In this document: positions 43,682 to 53,288 of the stretch, one piece after another
How positions within the stretch are numbered: the first letter of the stretch is position 1
Layout of the letters: every line of letters starts with the position of its first letter
Position numbers and translations under genes: made by a program
The notes under the pieces: model-generated
What the model saw: the letters and a program-made list of their open reading frames with translations, nothing else
Databases searched by the model: none
What the model was told of the DNA's origin: nothing
From: Stappia indica
Lineage (GTDB): Bacteria; Pseudomonadota; Alphaproteobacteria; Rhizobiales; Stappiaceae
Assembly (NCBI RefSeq): GCF_009789575.1
Contig: NZ_CP046908.1
Location: forward strand, 682,001-746,000
Length of the DNA: 64,000 nucleotides
Direction of reading: 5' to 3'

Positions 43682-43952
43682 CGGGCGTGGAAACGGGGAA
43701 AGAACGTCCCGGCACCGCCGGGCGGGCGGGGCTTGGGCGGGATCAGCACGCGCGCTTTCAGCGGCGATCAGGTGCTGTGCCCAAGCGGACGGGCGGGCGA
43801 GAGGGCCGGCCGGCGGTCGGGCGAGAGAGCAAACGGGCTGCGGCGCAGGCGCACCATTGCAGGCGCTATGTCAGAAGCGCTTCAGCGCGCCGCAGCCAGG
43901 TTGATGTCCATGGTGGAAATGCCCCTTGCGCAGGAACCGGCTCCACCGCGGA

Positions 43953-44222
43953 TCAATGCAGGGACAGCCACTCGCGGGCCGCACGCTGGGCGTCGGCGAT
44001 TTCCGAGCGGGACATCTCCGAGGAGATTTCCTTGCGGTAGCGCACGGCGTCCTGGCTGCCCTTGACGGCGGCGATGTTGAACCACTTGTGCGCGGCAACC
44101 AGGTCGGCGGCGCCGTGGCGGCCGCAGGCGCAGTCCAGCCCCATCTGCAGCAGGATATCGGGGCCGGCGGGCTGGCCGCCCATGATGGCAAGATCGGGGG
44201 AACCAAGATCCAAACGAGCCAT
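43953..44222 (-). CDS. Sel1-repeat-like small protein
   Basis: 89 residues. The central segment LVAAHKWFNIAAVKGSQDAV is a Sel1-type helix pair, and the end SEIADAQRAAREWLSL matches the typical C-terminal capping of single-repeat alphaproteobacterial Sel1 proteins. Sel1 repeats mediate protein contacts; partner unknown. Monocistronic. Confidence 0.85.
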   Translation of the reverse strand: MARLDLGSPDLAIMGGQPAGPDILLQMGLDCACGRHGAADLVAAHKWFNIAAVKGSQDAVRYRKEISSEMSRSEIADAQRAAREWLSLH

Positions 44223-44679
44223 GTCTCACACTCCTTGTCGGTCGTCTTGCGGCCGGCGTCCTGCCGGTCCGCTCCGGGTCGAAGGCCGCGGGATGCTTGA
44301 TCTTTTCCCCGCAATCTTCATGTCCGAGTGTGGTCCTGCCCCTTCAACGCGAGCTTAAAATTCTCGCTTAACGGGAAGAAAACGAGTCGAAAACACCAGG
44401 TAAACTTCACGAAGGATTCAGCATTTCCGAGCGGAAACGGCAGCGGAATCAACGCGACTTGACTCAACATGGATTTGCGCCGGAAACGCTTGATTCACCT
44501 TGAGAAGAACTGAGGTCTTCATGCCCTTCGGCCGAAGCCCCCACCAGAGCCCCGCAAGCCCCCGGCACAAGCTTTCCCAAGGCCCGACACGAAGCCGGCC
44601 CAAGGCGGTCACCCTCGCGCCCCAGTTTTCCGGCAGCTTTGGATGACGACAGGTCCTCGCCTCTCGCGAAAGGAAACCG
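44223..44679. other. Gene-free spacer
   Basis: 457 bases between the divergent Sel1-like and DUF2147 genes. AT-richer around 44350-44420 (TTAAAATTCTCGCTTAACGG), where promoters may lie. No supported frame, RNA or strong hairpin was found. Confidence 0.5.
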
Positions 44680-45138
44680 ATGACGCCCCCTCGCCTCGCC
44701 TCCCTGCCCGCCCTTGCCGCGCTGGCCGGGTTCGCCCTTCTCGCCATCGTGCCGCCGGCGCTCGCCGAGGAGGAGATCTTCGGCACCTGGCGGACGCCGG
44801 CCGACGGCACCGTGCGCGTCGGCCCTTGCGGGTCCGCGCCTTGCGGCCTGCTGGTGGACTTTCCCCCGCCGCCGGGCACGACCGTGCAGAGCGCGACGGA
44901 CGTGAAGAACCGCGACGCCGCCAAGCGGGACCGCAAGCTGCTCAATGTGCCGGTGATCTGGGATATCGCGCCGGGCGACAGGGACGGGACCTGGAGCGCC
45001 CGCGTCTACGATCCGCGCCGCGGCGTGACGGCCAATGCGACGGCGACGCTGCAGGGCGACGACCAGCTGACGCTGCGCGGCTGCGTGCGGATGGTGGTGC
45101 AATTCTGCGAAACGGAAGTGTGGCGCCGGGCGAACTGA
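44680..45138 (+). CDS. DUF2147 secreted protein
   Basis: 152 residues. Signal peptide over residues 1-29 (ALAALAGFALLAIVPPALAE), then the DUF2147 fold: IFGTWRTPADGTVRVGPCG, LLNVPVIWDI, GTWSARVYDPRRGVTANATA and LTLRGCVRMVVQFCETEVW. Paired cysteines suggest disulfides. Exported small beta-barrel-like protein of unknown role; the family occurs widely in proteobacteria. Confidence 0.93.
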   Translation: MTPPRLASLPALAALAGFALLAIVPPALAEEEIFGTWRTPADGTVRVGPCGSAPCGLLVDFPPPPGTTVQSATDVKNRDAAKRDRKLLNVPVIWDIAPGDRDGTWSARVYDPRRGVTANATATLQGDDQLTLRGCVRMVVQFCETEVWRRAN

Positions 45139-45169
45139 TCCCCCCGGCGCCTCGATAACAGGCGAAAAA

Positions 45170-45883
45170 TCAGCGCGCGCGCTGGCCGAACAGCACCGAC
45201 TGGGCGCCCTTGTCGCTGGCAAGGTTGAGCTGCTCGCGCATCTCGCGGCCAACGGCAAGGCCGCGTTCGACCGCCGGGCGCGCCTTCAGCGCCTCCAGCC
45301 AACGCTGGACGTTCGGAAAGTCCTTGCCGAGCTCCATGCCCTGCCGCTCCCAGCCGGTCGCCCAGCCGACGATGGCCATGTCGGCGATGGAATACTCGTC
45401 GGCAACGAAATCGCGCCCGGCGAGCTGCTTGTCGAGAACGCCGTAGAGCCGGTGCGTCTCGTTGAGATAGCGGTCCATGGCGTAAGGGATCTTTTCCGGC
45501 GCATAGACGCGGAAATGATGGTTCTGGCCGAGCATCGGGCCGAAGCCGCCCATCTGCCACATCAGCCACTCGTCGACCTTGACGCGGCTGCGCTCGTCGG
45601 TCGGGTAGAACCGGCCGAACTTGCGCCCGAGATACTGCAGGATCGCACCGGATTCGAAGACCGAGATCGGCTCGCCGCCCGGGCCTTCCGGATCGACGAT
45701 GGCCGGCATGCGGTTGTTCGGCGAGATCTTCAGGAACTCCGGCTTGAACTGGTCGCCCGCGCCGATATTGACGAGGTTGAGATTGTAGGGAACGCCGAGT
45801 TCCTCCAGCAGGATCGAGACTTTCCAGCCGTTCGGGGTCGGCCAGTAATGCAGTTCGATGGGCTTGGTCTGGGTCGCGGACAT
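45170..45883 (-). CDS. Glutathione S-transferase, YghU/YfcG-like (Nu class)
   Basis: 237 residues. Thioredoxin-like N-terminal domain with YWPTPNGWKVSILLEELG (Thr-Pro-Asn-Gly motif of the Nu class, instead of a catalytic Tyr or Cys), SPNNRMPAIVDP with the cis-Pro and VFESGAILQYLG binding glutathione. The all-helical C-terminal domain has SIADMAIVGWATG. Nu-class enzymes reduce disulfides and peroxides with GSH. Start 45883 has GGAG ten bases upstream; 45892 is possible. Confidence 0.95.
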   Translation of the reverse strand: MSATQTKPIELHYWPTPNGWKVSILLEELGVPYNLNLVNIGAGDQFKPEFLKISPNNRMPAIVDPEGPGGEPISVFESGAILQYLGRKFGRFYPTDERSRVKVDEWLMWQMGGFGPMLGQNHHFRVYAPEKIPYAMDRYLNETHRLYGVLDKQLAGRDFVADEYSIADMAIVGWATGWERQGMELGKDFPNVQRWLEALKARPAVERGLAVGREMREQLNLASDKGAQSVLFGQRAR

Positions 45884-46069
45884 GCCTGTCATGCTCCATG
45901 CTTTGTGAATGGGCCGGGGCCTCGCGGACGCCGTGTCCGCATGCCGCCATCGGCCGTCGGATGAGAAGTTAAGCCCCCCGAGCGCCGGTACAACCACCTG
46001 CAGTGTGCAGCGAACCGCAAGCGGCACCGCGTGAACGCTCGGTCACGCCACACGTACGCCGCGCACCGC

Positions 46070-46552
46070 TCACAGCATCAGCTTGTAGCCGACATGCGAG
46101 GGCTGATAGCCGAGCGCCTGGTAGAAATCGTGCGCGCCCTTCCGCTCGCGGTTGGAGGTGAGCTGCAGCAGCACGCAGCCGCACTCGCGCGCCCGCGCCT
46201 CGGCAAAGCGCATCATCGCCCGGCCGATGCCGCGCCCGCGCAGCTCCGGGTCCACATGCACGCTCTCCACCTGGGCGCGCGGGCGCCCACCGAAGGACAG
46301 CCCGTCGATGACCGTGAACTCGAACATGCCGGCGATGCGCCCCGCCTCCATGCCCGGCAGGCGCGCCACATGCAGCACGGTCGCCCCGCCCGCCACCATG
46401 CGGCGGAACGCGGCGAGATAGGGCGCCAGATCGGCCGCCTCCTGCCCGACACGCGCGCCGGCCGCATTGGCGCTCATCAAGGCGGCGCAGGCGGCAAGGT
46501 CGTCCTCGGTCGCAGGCTGGATGTCGAGCCCCTGCAGCTCCGTCTCGAACAT
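46070..46552 (-). CDS. GNAT acetyltransferase
   Basis: 160 residues. Acetyl-CoA motif A VESVHVDPELRGRGIGRAMM (R-G-R-G-I-G) followed by ARECGCVLLQLTSNRERKGA and HDFYQALGYQPSHVGYKL. The ATG at 46552 comes 7 bases after the TerC-family gene stop (TAAGGGCGGG-ATG), so the stop region doubles as ribosome site and the genes are cotranscribed. Substrate unknown. Confidence 0.94.
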   Translation of the reverse strand: MFETELQGLDIQPATEDDLAACAALMSANAAGARVGQEAADLAPYLAAFRRMVAGGATVLHVARLPGMEAGRIAGMFEFTVIDGLSFGGRPRAQVESVHVDPELRGRGIGRAMMRFAEARARECGCVLLQLTSNRERKGAHDFYQALGYQPSHVGYKLML

Positions 46553-46559
46553 CCCGCCC

Positions 46560-48125
46560 TTACCCATGCGGGGGCGCCTCGGTCTCGACCGGAGAGATGC
46601 GCACCCTGCCGATGGCGCGCTTTTCCAGCGACAGGATCTCGAAGCACAGGCCCCCGGTCTCGAGCACATCGCCCACCTTCGGCAGGTGCCCCAGCTGGGA
46701 CAGGATGTAGCCGGCCAGCGTCGAGTAGCGGTTGGCCTCGTCGACGAGGTCCCGGCCGATGGCGGTGCTGAGCTGGCGGATGTCGATGAAGGCGTCCACC
46801 GTCCAGGAGCCGTCTTCCTGCTGCTGCAGCGCGGCCGCCTCCTCGTCCATGTCCGGGAACTCGCCGGCGATCGCCTCCAGCACGTCGGTGGGCGTGGCGA
46901 TGCCTTCCAGCGAGCCGTATTCGTCGATCACCATCGCCATCTGCACCGGCGAGCGGCGCAGCAGCTCCATCACCGTCAGCACGTCGGTCATCTCGTGCAC
47001 GACGCCCGGCTGGCGCATCAGCTGCGCCCAGTCGATCGCCTCGCCGCCGATCACCGCATTGAGCAGGTCCTTGGTCAGCGCCACGCCGACGAACTCGTCG
47101 ACGCTGCCGCGCGCCAGCACCACCCGCCCGTGGGTGAGCCGGCGGATCGCGGCGCGCAGCTCCTCGTCCGGCTTGTCGAGGTCCAGCCATTCCAGCTCGT
47201 TGGACGGCGTCATGATCGAACTCACCGGCCGCTGGCCGAGCCCCAGCACGCCGCGGATCATGTCCTGCTCCTCGGGCTTGAACAATTCGCCCAAGGCCGC
47301 CTGCTCGGCGATCACGTCGACCGTCTCGCCCAGCGGCTGCTCGCCGACCCTGCCGCCCAGCATGCGCAGCACCGCCTCGGAGGTACGCTCGCGCAGGTTT
47401 CCGGAGACGACCAGCTGCTCGCGGTTGTGGCGGCCGACCTGGTTGAACGCCTCGATCAGCACCGAGAAGCCGATGGCGGCATAGAGATAGCCCTTCGGAA
47501 TGTGCTGGCCGAAGCCTTCCACCACCAGGCTGAAGCCGATCATCAGCAGGAACCCGAGGCACAGGATCACCACCGTCGGATGCTTGGAGACGAAGGCCAT
47601 CAGCGGCTTGGAGGCGATCATCATCACCGCCATGGCGATGCAGACCGCCGCGATCATCACCCACAGATTGTTGACCATGCCGACGGCGGTGATCACGCTG
47701 TCGAGAGAGAACACCGCATCCAGCACGACGATCTGCACGATCACCTGCCAGAACACCGCGTGGACGACCTTGCCGCTCTTGTGCCCCTGCGCACCCTCGA
47801 GCCGCTCGTGCAGCTCCATCGTGCCCTTGAACAGCAGGAACAGGCCGCCGATGATCAGGATCAGGTCGCGCCCGGAGAAGGAAAAGCCGCCCAGCGAGAA
47901 CAGCGGGTTGGTCAGCGTGACGATCCAGGAGATCGAGAACAGCAGCGCAATACGCATGAACAGCGCCAGCGACAGGCCGATCAGGCGCGCCTTGTTGCGC
48001 TGGTCGGGCGGCAGCTTGTCGGCCAGGATGGCGATGAACACGAGGTTGTCGATGCCGAGCACCACCTCCAGCAGCACCAGGGTGACGAGCCCGATCCAGA
48101 TGTTCGGATCTGCCAGAAATTCCAT
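46560..48125 (-). CDS. TerC-family membrane protein fused to CBS pair and CorC/HlyC domain (YoaE-like)
   Basis: 521 residues. Residues ~1-230 are the TerC domain with about seven helices and the acidic intramembrane motifs [17 protein letters not shown] and [15 protein letters not shown]. Next come two CBS motifs ([19 protein letters not shown] and the [19 protein letters not shown] region), then a CorC_HlyC transporter-associated domain ([28 protein letters not shown]). Family members are implicated in metal export or metalation of exported proteins, notably manganese. The N-terminal helix starts at residue ~9; no signal peptide. Confidence 0.95.
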   Translation of the reverse strand: MEFLADPNIWIGLVTLVLLEVVLGIDNLVFIAILADKLPPDQRNKARLIGLSLALFMRIALLFSISWIVTLTNPLFSLGGFSFSGRDLILIIGGLFLLFKGTMELHERLEGAQGHKSGKVVHAVFWQVIVQIVVLDAVFSLDSVITAVGMVNNLWVMIAAVCIAMAVMMIASKPLMAFVSKHPTVVILCLGFLLMIGFSLVVEGFGQHIPKGYLYAAIGFSVLIEAFNQVGRHNREQLVVSGNLRERTSEAVLRMLGGRVGEQPLGETVDVIAEQAALGELFKPEEQDMIRGVLGLGQRPVSSIMTPSNELEWLDLDKPDEELRAAIRRLTHGRVVLARGSVDEFVGVALTKDLLNAVIGGEAIDWAQLMRQPGVVHEMTDVLTVMELLRRSPVQMAMVIDEYGSLEGIATPTDVLEAIAGEFPDMDEEAAALQQQEDGSWTVDAFIDIRQLSTAIGRDLVDEANRYSTLAGYILSQLGHLPKVGDVLETGGLCFEILSLEKRAIGRVRISPVETEAPPHG

Positions 48126-48447
48126 GTCGAACCTTTCCTAATGGCGAAGACGCGGGCGCGCGCAAGGCCCGTCATGCCGGAGCGTGCGGCATGCGGGCTG
48201 TCGGTCTGCGGAATGAGGGCGGGAAACGGGATCGCGGAGCCGCCGGGCGCATGTCGCCAGCGGCTCCCGGAGAAGTCGGTCGTCCGCGGCCGTGCTATCG
48301 CCGTCGTCCGGCATGGAAATGTCCGCCCCTTCTTGCGCGCAAAAGCGTGCCCGCGCGCCGCAACCGCAACCTAGCATGGCCGCTGCACCGGTCAAGAAAC
48401 GCACCAGAGCGCCGGACGTTCCGCGCCTTGCCGGCAACGGCCGGCCC
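48126..48447. other. 5' region of the TerC gene and btaB downstream spacer
   Basis: 322 bases with no gene. On the transcribed (minus) strand a hairpin GGAGCCGC...GCGGCTCC (48236-48243 with 48260-48267) lies ~110 bases upstream of the TerC-family start. TerC-type genes are sometimes preceded by the yybP-ykoY manganese riboswitch; its conserved internal loops are not recognisable here. Confidence 0.5.
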
Positions 48448-49113
48448 TCAGGCCTCGATCTGCCCCATCACCGCGTAGCCGCCATGCAGCCGGCGGAACT
48501 GCGAGCGCGCGCCCTGCGCCTGCGCACAGGTGGCAAGCACCGCCTCCAGCTCCGCCCGCGGCGCAACGTGGAAGGCGGACAGCCAGGCACGGAACGGCGC
48601 GCGCACCAGGCCCGGCCAGGCCTCCATCATGCCGAAGTCGACCAGATGCAGCCGGCCGCCGGGGGCCAGCGCGCCGGCCCCGGCCATGAGCGCCTCGCGC
48701 CAGGGCGGGATCATCGACAGGCTGTAGGAGAAGAACACCCGGTCGAAGCGCGCAACGCCGAACAGCGCCGCCGTGTCGAACGCCGTCGCATCGCCCTGCG
48801 CCACGCTCACCCGGTCCTCCAGCCCCGCGCGGCGGATCGAGCCGCGGGCGCTCTCCAGCATCTGCGCCGAGATGTCGAGGCCGAAGAACCGCGCCTGCGG
48901 GTGTCGGCGGGCGGCCAGCACCAGATTGCGCGCCGTGCCGCAGCCGAGTTCCAGCACGGTGCCGCCCGGCGGCGGGGCGAGCTCGTCGATCAGCCGGTCG
49001 CGGCCGAGCAGGTAATACTTGCGCGTCGCATCATAGACATGCCGCTGCCAGCGGTAGATGCCGTCCATCAGCTCCGCGCCGTTGGACGTCCTCACGTCTC
49101 CCCGCACGGTCAT
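48448..49113 (-). CDS. btaB: BtaB, diacylglyceryl-homoserine N-methyltransferase
   Basis: 221 residues. SAM-dependent methyltransferase: motif I VLELGCGTARNLVLAA, FGLDISAQMLESAR, VAQGDATAFD, then FFSYSLSMIPPWREAL and LHLVDFGMMEAWPGL. Combined with the DUF3419/BtaA gene directly upstream (ATGA overlap), it is BtaB, which adds three methyl groups to diacylglyceryl homoserine to give the phosphorus-free betaine lipid DGTS. The N-terminal motif YDATRKYYLLGRD is typical of BtaB. Confidence 0.93.
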   Translation of the reverse strand: MTVRGDVRTSNGAELMDGIYRWQRHVYDATRKYYLLGRDRLIDELAPPPGGTVLELGCGTARNLVLAARRHPQARFFGLDISAQMLESARGSIRRAGLEDRVSVAQGDATAFDTAALFGVARFDRVFFSYSLSMIPPWREALMAGAGALAPGGRLHLVDFGMMEAWPGLVRAPFRAWLSAFHVAPRAELEAVLATCAQAQGARSQFRRLHGGYAVMGQIEA

Positions 49114-50369
49114 GCCGCGTCGCGGATATACAGGTGGAAGCCGCCATAGATCGACGAGCGGTCCATGTAGCCGAGCTTGCGCGAGCGCTCCGCATCGTAG
49201 CGCCACTGTGCGAGGATCTCCGGCACGACGCGGCCGGGCAGCAGGCTCGGCTCGGCCGCCGTGCGGAAGACGACGCGCGCGCCCGGACGGGCCGTGCGGG
49301 TGATCTCCGCCCACAGGGCGTTGAGCGCGGCGTCGGTCATCCAGTCCTGCGCATCGAGCAGGACGTAGCGGTCGACGCTGGCCTCCTCCTGCGCCGCCAG
49401 ATAGTCGGTGAAGGAGCGGTTGACCACGCGCACCCGGTCGGCGCGGGCACGAATCCCGTCGAAATGGTCGCGCCGCAGATAGGGCGGCAGCGGGCCGGCC
49501 TCGTCATTGGCGTAGCCGCGGCCGAAGGCCTGCCAGGCAAAATAGTTCTCCGACAGCGGGAAGTCGCAGGCCAGCCGCTCCAGCCGCTCGCGCAGCACCG
49601 CCGCCATGCCGCCGGAGCCGCTGCCGGCCAGCGCCTCGTACTGCGCCGGGGGAATGCCGAGCCCGTAGAGCGACACGCGCTTCGACGTCGCCCAGCGGAC
49701 CATCCGCTTGTCGAACAGCGGCGCCAGCGCCTTGTCGAAATAGGTGCGCTGCTCCTCCAGCGAGCGGGCCCGCAGCATGTCCTTGGGGTCGATGCCATAG
49801 ACGCGAGCGACGAAATGGCCGGCGCCGATGAAATAGCCGAGCAGCCCGTGGTGATAGAGGTCGCGGGCGAACAGGGTGATGCGCTTGCGCCCGGTCAGGC
49901 CGCGCTTTTCCCAGTATTCGCGGGTTTCCGGGTCGAGCCGCTCGCGCAGGAAGCGGTTATAGGCCTCGACATTGCCCTTCTCGTCCGCCTTGCCGAAGAA
50001 GCGGTAGAAGGCCTCGTGCCCCGGCAGGTGCTTGACCGCGGCGAGCTTCAGCCGGGTCAGCGCCACATGCGCGCGGTTGAGGTCGACGGCGGTGATGCTG
50101 GCCGGATCGGCCGTGAGGTAAGAGAGAACGTTACAGCCGCCCGAGGCGATGGTCACCACCTTGTGGTCGCGGCCGATCTCCAGCGCGTCCATGTCGATCT
50201 CGGGGTCTTCCCAGATCTGCGGATAGACCAGCCCCTGGAAGGCCAGGGTGAAGAGCCGCTCCAGCGCGCCCTCGCCCGACAGAGCCCTGTTGCGATGCAC
50301 CGCGCGGCCGAGCAACGCGCCCCGCCCGGCATTGACCGACTTCGTGTTCGACGCCTGACCCGACAGCAT
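49110..50369 (-). CDS. btaA: BtaA, SAM:diacylglycerol 3-amino-3-carboxypropyltransferase
   Basis: 419 residues (DUF3419). The N-terminal part has FQGLVYPQIWEDPEIDMDAL and the SAM-binding VVTIASGGCNVLSYLTADPA and ITAVDLNRAHVALTRLK; the C-terminal part has YVLLDAQDWMTDAALNALW and RVVFRTAAEPS. It transfers the aminocarboxypropyl group of SAM to diacylglycerol, the first step of betaine-lipid (DGTS) synthesis. ATG at 50369 is preceded by GGAGG; the GTG at 50375 overlaps that site and is rejected. DGTS replaces phospholipids under phosphate starvation, consistent with the candidate Pho box upstream. Confidence 0.96.
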   Translation of the reverse strand: MLSGQASNTKSVNAGRGALLGRAVHRNRALSGEGALERLFTLAFQGLVYPQIWEDPEIDMDALEIGRDHKVVTIASGGCNVLSYLTADPASITAVDLNRAHVALTRLKLAAVKHLPGHEAFYRFFGKADEKGNVEAYNRFLRERLDPETREYWEKRGLTGRKRITLFARDLYHHGLLGYFIGAGHFVARVYGIDPKDMLRARSLEEQRTYFDKALAPLFDKRMVRWATSKRVSLYGLGIPPAQYEALAGSGSGGMAAVLRERLERLACDFPLSENYFAWQAFGRGYANDEAGPLPPYLRRDHFDGIRARADRVRVVNRSFTDYLAAQEEASVDRYVLLDAQDWMTDAALNALWAEITRTARPGARVVFRTAAEPSLLPGRVVPEILAQWRYDAERSRKLGYMDRSSIYGGFHLYIRDAA

Positions 50370-50424
50370 GGCCACCTCCGACTCTCCTCAAGTTGCCTTG
50401 AAGTGAGCCGGGTAAGCCGTTCTC

Positions 50425-50442
50425 GTAACGGGATGATGACAG
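50425..50442 (-). promoter_or_regulatory. Candidate Pho box upstream of btaA
   Basis: On the minus strand: CTGTCAT-CATC-CCGTTAC. The first half-site matches CTGTCAT exactly and the second matches CTGTCAC at 5 of 7 positions, with the expected 4-bp spacer. It lies ~56 bases upstream of the btaA ATG. Confidence 0.65.
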
Positions 50443-51064
50443 GGAGCGGCTTGCGCCCCTCCTCTCGCCGTCATGCCGCATGAAGCGCGGTGCCGGAAAC
50501 TCTGGGCACCCTCAGCGAGGTTGAGGCGGGATGCCTCTCCCCGCGTCTTCCCGGGCAAGGCGATAGCCGCGACCCGGGACCGGGGAGGCACGGTGGTTGC
50601 GGGTTCGACCCGGAGTGCCTGCGTGAGGCCCTCGGCTCTCCGATCCCGCATCTGCGTTGCGCTTCGTGCGGGATGACGAGGAGAGAGGTCGGCGCGTAGC
50701 TAGCCGCCACCGGTGTTGGGGCGGCAGCGCGGAGGATTCAGTCGCGACCGCTCGGGGTTACTGGATCCCGGTCTTCGGCTTCGCCGAAACCGGGATGACA
50801 TCCTGCGGGTGGGGTGGCGCCGGAGAGTCAAAGCGAGGCCGTGACGCACTCTCTCGGCTGTCCTGGCCGCAGCCCCTCCCCGCGTCCTCCCGGACGGCGC
50901 GCCAGCGACGAGCCGGGATCGGAGAGCCGAGGGCGCATGAGGCGCGCTGCGGAACGAAACCTCAGGCACCGTGCCTCGCCGGCCCCGGATCTCGCGATGC
51001 TCGTCCGGGGTGACGAAAGGAGAGGTCCGGGCCGGGCGTGCGGAGCGATGGCGGAAAGACCGCC
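50443..51064. repeat. Repeat-rich intergenic region between btaA and gatB
   Basis: 622 bases with no gene. 50507-50690 is homologous to 3091-3300, and the palindrome CCCGGTCTTCGGC/GCCGAAACCGGG recurs at 50767-50794 as in 2942-2969 and 3545-3572. A second, inverted relative of the GGGATCGGAGAGCCGAGG unit follows at ~50925-51020. The region looks like a mosaic of dispersed palindromic repeats. Confidence 0.78.
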
Positions 51065-52549
51065 CTACTCGATGCCGATCTTCGCCTTGAGCAGGTCGTT
51101 GACCGCCTGCGGGTTGGCCTTGCCGCCGGTCGCCTTCATCACCTGGCCGACGAACCAGCCGAGAAGGCCGGGCTTGGCGCGGGCCTGCTCGACCTTGTCC
51201 GGGTTGGCGGCGATGATCTTGTCGACCTCCGCCTCGATGGCGCCGAGATCCGTCACCTGGCGCATGCCGCGCGCCTCGACGATCTCAGCCGGTTCGCCGC
51301 CCTCGCTCCAGACGATCTCGAACAGGTCCTTGGCGATCTTGCCCGAAATCGTCCCGTCGACCACCAGATCGACGATGCCGCCGAGCTGGCCGGCCGAAAC
51401 CGGGCTTTCGCTCAGCTCCAGCCCTTCCTTGTTGATCCGGCCGAACAGCTCGTTGATCACCCAGTTGGCCGAGAGCTTGGCGTCGCGCCCCTTGGCGACC
51501 TCCTCGAAGAAGTCGGCCGAGGCCTTTTCCGCCACCAGGATGTCGGCGTCATAGGCGGTGAGCCCGTAGTCGGCGACGAAGCGCGCCTTCTTGTCGTCCG
51601 GCAGCTCCGGCAGGCCGACGGCGAGCGCGTCGACATAGGCCTGGTCGAATTCCAGCGGCAACAGATCCGGATCGGGGAAGTAGCGGTAGTCGTGCGCCTC
51701 CTCCTTGGAGCGCATGGAGCGGGTCTCGCCCTTGACCGGATCGAACAGGCGCGTCTCCTGGTCGATGCTGCCGCCGTCCTCCAGGATGCCGATCTGGCGG
51801 CGGGCCTCATACTCGATGGCCTGGCCGACGAAGCGGATGGAGTTGACGTTCTTGATCTCGCAGCGCGTGCCGAAGGCCCCGCCCGGCGCGCGCACCGAGA
51901 CGTTGACGTCGGCGCGCATCGAGCCCTGGTCCATGTTGCCGTCGCAGGTGCCCAAGTAACGCAGGATGGTGCGCAGCTTGGTGAGATAGGCCTTCGCCTC
52001 GTCGGCGCAGCGCAGGTCCGGCTTGGAGACGATCTCCATCAGCGCGACGCCCGAGCGGTTGAGATCGACGAAGGACATGGTCGGGTGCTGGTCGTGCAGC
52101 GACTTGCCGGCGTCCTGCTCCAGATGCAGCCGCTCGACACCCACCGTCACCTGCTCTCCGCCGGGCATGTCGAGCAGGACCTCGCCCTCGCCGACGATCG
52201 GCTGCTTGAACTGGGAGATCTGGTAGCCCTGCGGCAGGTCCGGATAGAAGTAGTTCTTGCGGTCGAACACGGACTTGAGGTTGATCTGCGCCTTGAGGCC
52301 GAGGCCCGTGCGGATCGCCTGCTTGACGCATTCCTCGTTGATCACCGGCAGCATGCCGGGCATCGCCGCATCGACGAGGCTGACATTGGCGTTCGGGTCC
52401 TTGCCGAACTCGGTCGAGGCGCCGGAAAACAGCTTGGCATTCGAGGTGACCTGGGCATGCACCTCCATGCCGATCACGATTTCCCAGTCGCCCGTGGCGC
52501 CCTTGATGAACTTCTTGGGATCGGGGGTGCGGGTGTCGACGATGCTCAT
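51065..52549 (-). CDS. gatB: Aspartyl/glutamyl-tRNA(Asn/Gln) amidotransferase subunit B
   Basis: 494 residues, full length. Kinase-like core: [71 protein letters not shown] and [19 protein letters not shown]. The C-terminal helical GatB/Yqey domain has [20 protein letters not shown] and [19 protein letters not shown]. With GatA and GatC it amidates misacylated Glu-tRNA(Gln) or Asp-tRNA(Asn). Confidence 0.98.
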   Translation of the reverse strand: MSIVDTRTPDPKKFIKGATGDWEIVIGMEVHAQVTSNAKLFSGASTEFGKDPNANVSLVDAAMPGMLPVINEECVKQAIRTGLGLKAQINLKSVFDRKNYFYPDLPQGYQISQFKQPIVGEGEVLLDMPGGEQVTVGVERLHLEQDAGKSLHDQHPTMSFVDLNRSGVALMEIVSKPDLRCADEAKAYLTKLRTILRYLGTCDGNMDQGSMRADVNVSVRAPGGAFGTRCEIKNVNSIRFVGQAIEYEARRQIGILEDGGSIDQETRLFDPVKGETRSMRSKEEAHDYRYFPDPDLLPLEFDQAYVDALAVGLPELPDDKKARFVADYGLTAYDADILVAEKASADFFEEVAKGRDAKLSANWVINELFGRINKEGLELSESPVSAGQLGGIVDLVVDGTISGKIAKDLFEIVWSEGGEPAEIVEARGMRQVTDLGAIEAEVDKIIAANPDKVEQARAKPGLLGWFVGQVMKATGGKANPQAVNDLLKAKIGIE

Positions 52550-52792
52550 GCCGTGGAAGTCCTGCCCGTTGTGTCGTGCCTGTCGCCCGCCCCTCGAGCC
52601 CCCGCGCGCAGGCGCGAAAAAGGGTTTGCCAGGGGGCGGACTTGTCCTGAACGCGTGCCGCGCGCGTCGAAACGCGCGCCAGAACGCTCGAATGTGTGGG
52701 TAGTGGGTCTTTGCCCTCCCCGCAAGGGGGGAGGTGGGGTAGTTTCTATCACCGAGATCCGGAAGGCGAACGCCTTGATGGACCCGGGGGGG
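52550..52792. repeat. gatB upstream spacer with a dispersed repeat and G-run
   Basis: No gene. CCCTCCCCGCAAGGGGGGAGG at ~52715-52735 is a palindromic intergenic repeat of a common rhizobial type. A run of nine G (52786-52794) follows and marks an abrupt change from GC-rich to AT-rich DNA. Confidence 0.6.
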
Positions 52793-52854
52793 GGAGTAAA
52801 ATTATCTGGGCCTTTAGCTACAAATATGTAGATTTCTTCGAAGCTCTTGTTAGA

Positions 52855-52879
52855 ATTCAGATATTGAATATTGCTGAAT
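52855..52879. promoter_or_regulatory. AT-rich dyad before the TIR-SLATT operon
   Basis: ATTCAG (52855-52860) and CTGAAT (52874-52879) form an inverted repeat around ATATTGAATATTG, ending 14 bases before the ATG at 52893. It could be an operator or promoter element; TTGTTA at ~52847 is a possible -35 box. Confidence 0.45.
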
Positions 52880-52892
52880 CAGGTGACATTCC

Positions 52893-53288
52893 ATGACAAA
52901 GCGACTCTTCATTAGCCATTCTTGGTCTTATAGTGAACGCTATAATTCGATGGTGGCACTCCTGAATAAACGACCATATTTCGAATGGACAAACTACTCT
53001 GTACCTGAAAACAAAGCATTCATCGGCTTAAACGCAGCAGGACTAAAGGAACAGCTCCGAAGGCAGATTCGCCCCGTTCAATGTGTTGTAATAATTGGCG
53101 GGATGTGGACCAATCATAGCGATTGGATTCAGTTCGAAATGGATTTTGCTCGCGAAATTCAGAAGCCAATTCTAGGTGTAAGGCCTCGTTCAGCCAAGGT
53201 CATGCCAGCGGCGGTTATTCAAGCTTCAGATAAAGTTGTGAATTGGAACTCTGACTCCATCGTACAAGGCATAAGAGAGATCTCTTGA
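52893..53288 (+). CDS. TIR-like (MTH538/DUF1863, ThsB-type) domain protein
   Basis: 131 residues consisting of a single domain. It begins MTKRLFISHSWSYSERY (strand A), has PYFEWTNYSVPENKAF, QIRPVQCVVIIGGMW, then SDWIQFEMDFAREIQKPILG with Glu82 at the position of the TIR catalytic Glu, and closes with VNWNSDSIVQGIRE. This is the MTH538-type TIR fold used by the Thoeris sensor ThsB, which makes cyclic ADP-ribose isomers from NAD+ on phage infection. AGGTGA lies 8 bases upstream. AT-rich codon use and overlap with the SLATT gene mark a horizontally acquired two-gene operon. NADase activity is inferred from the fold. Confidence 0.9.
   Translation: MTKRLFISHSWSYSERYNSMVALLNKRPYFEWTNYSVPENKAFIGLNAAGLKEQLRRQIRPVQCVVIIGGMWTNHSDWIQFEMDFAREIQKPILGVRPRSAKVMPAAVIQASDKVVNWNSDSIVQGIREIS

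Noticed and set aside
43348-44040. 230-codon plus-strand frame over the AAGxL gene and the Sel1-like gene
   Set aside because: Low-complexity Arg/Gly/Ala sequence in the wrong frame of two better-supported genes.
48126-48400. Possible yybP-ykoY manganese riboswitch before the TerC-family gene
   Set aside because: Only a simple hairpin is present; the conserved internal loops of that riboswitch were not found by eye.
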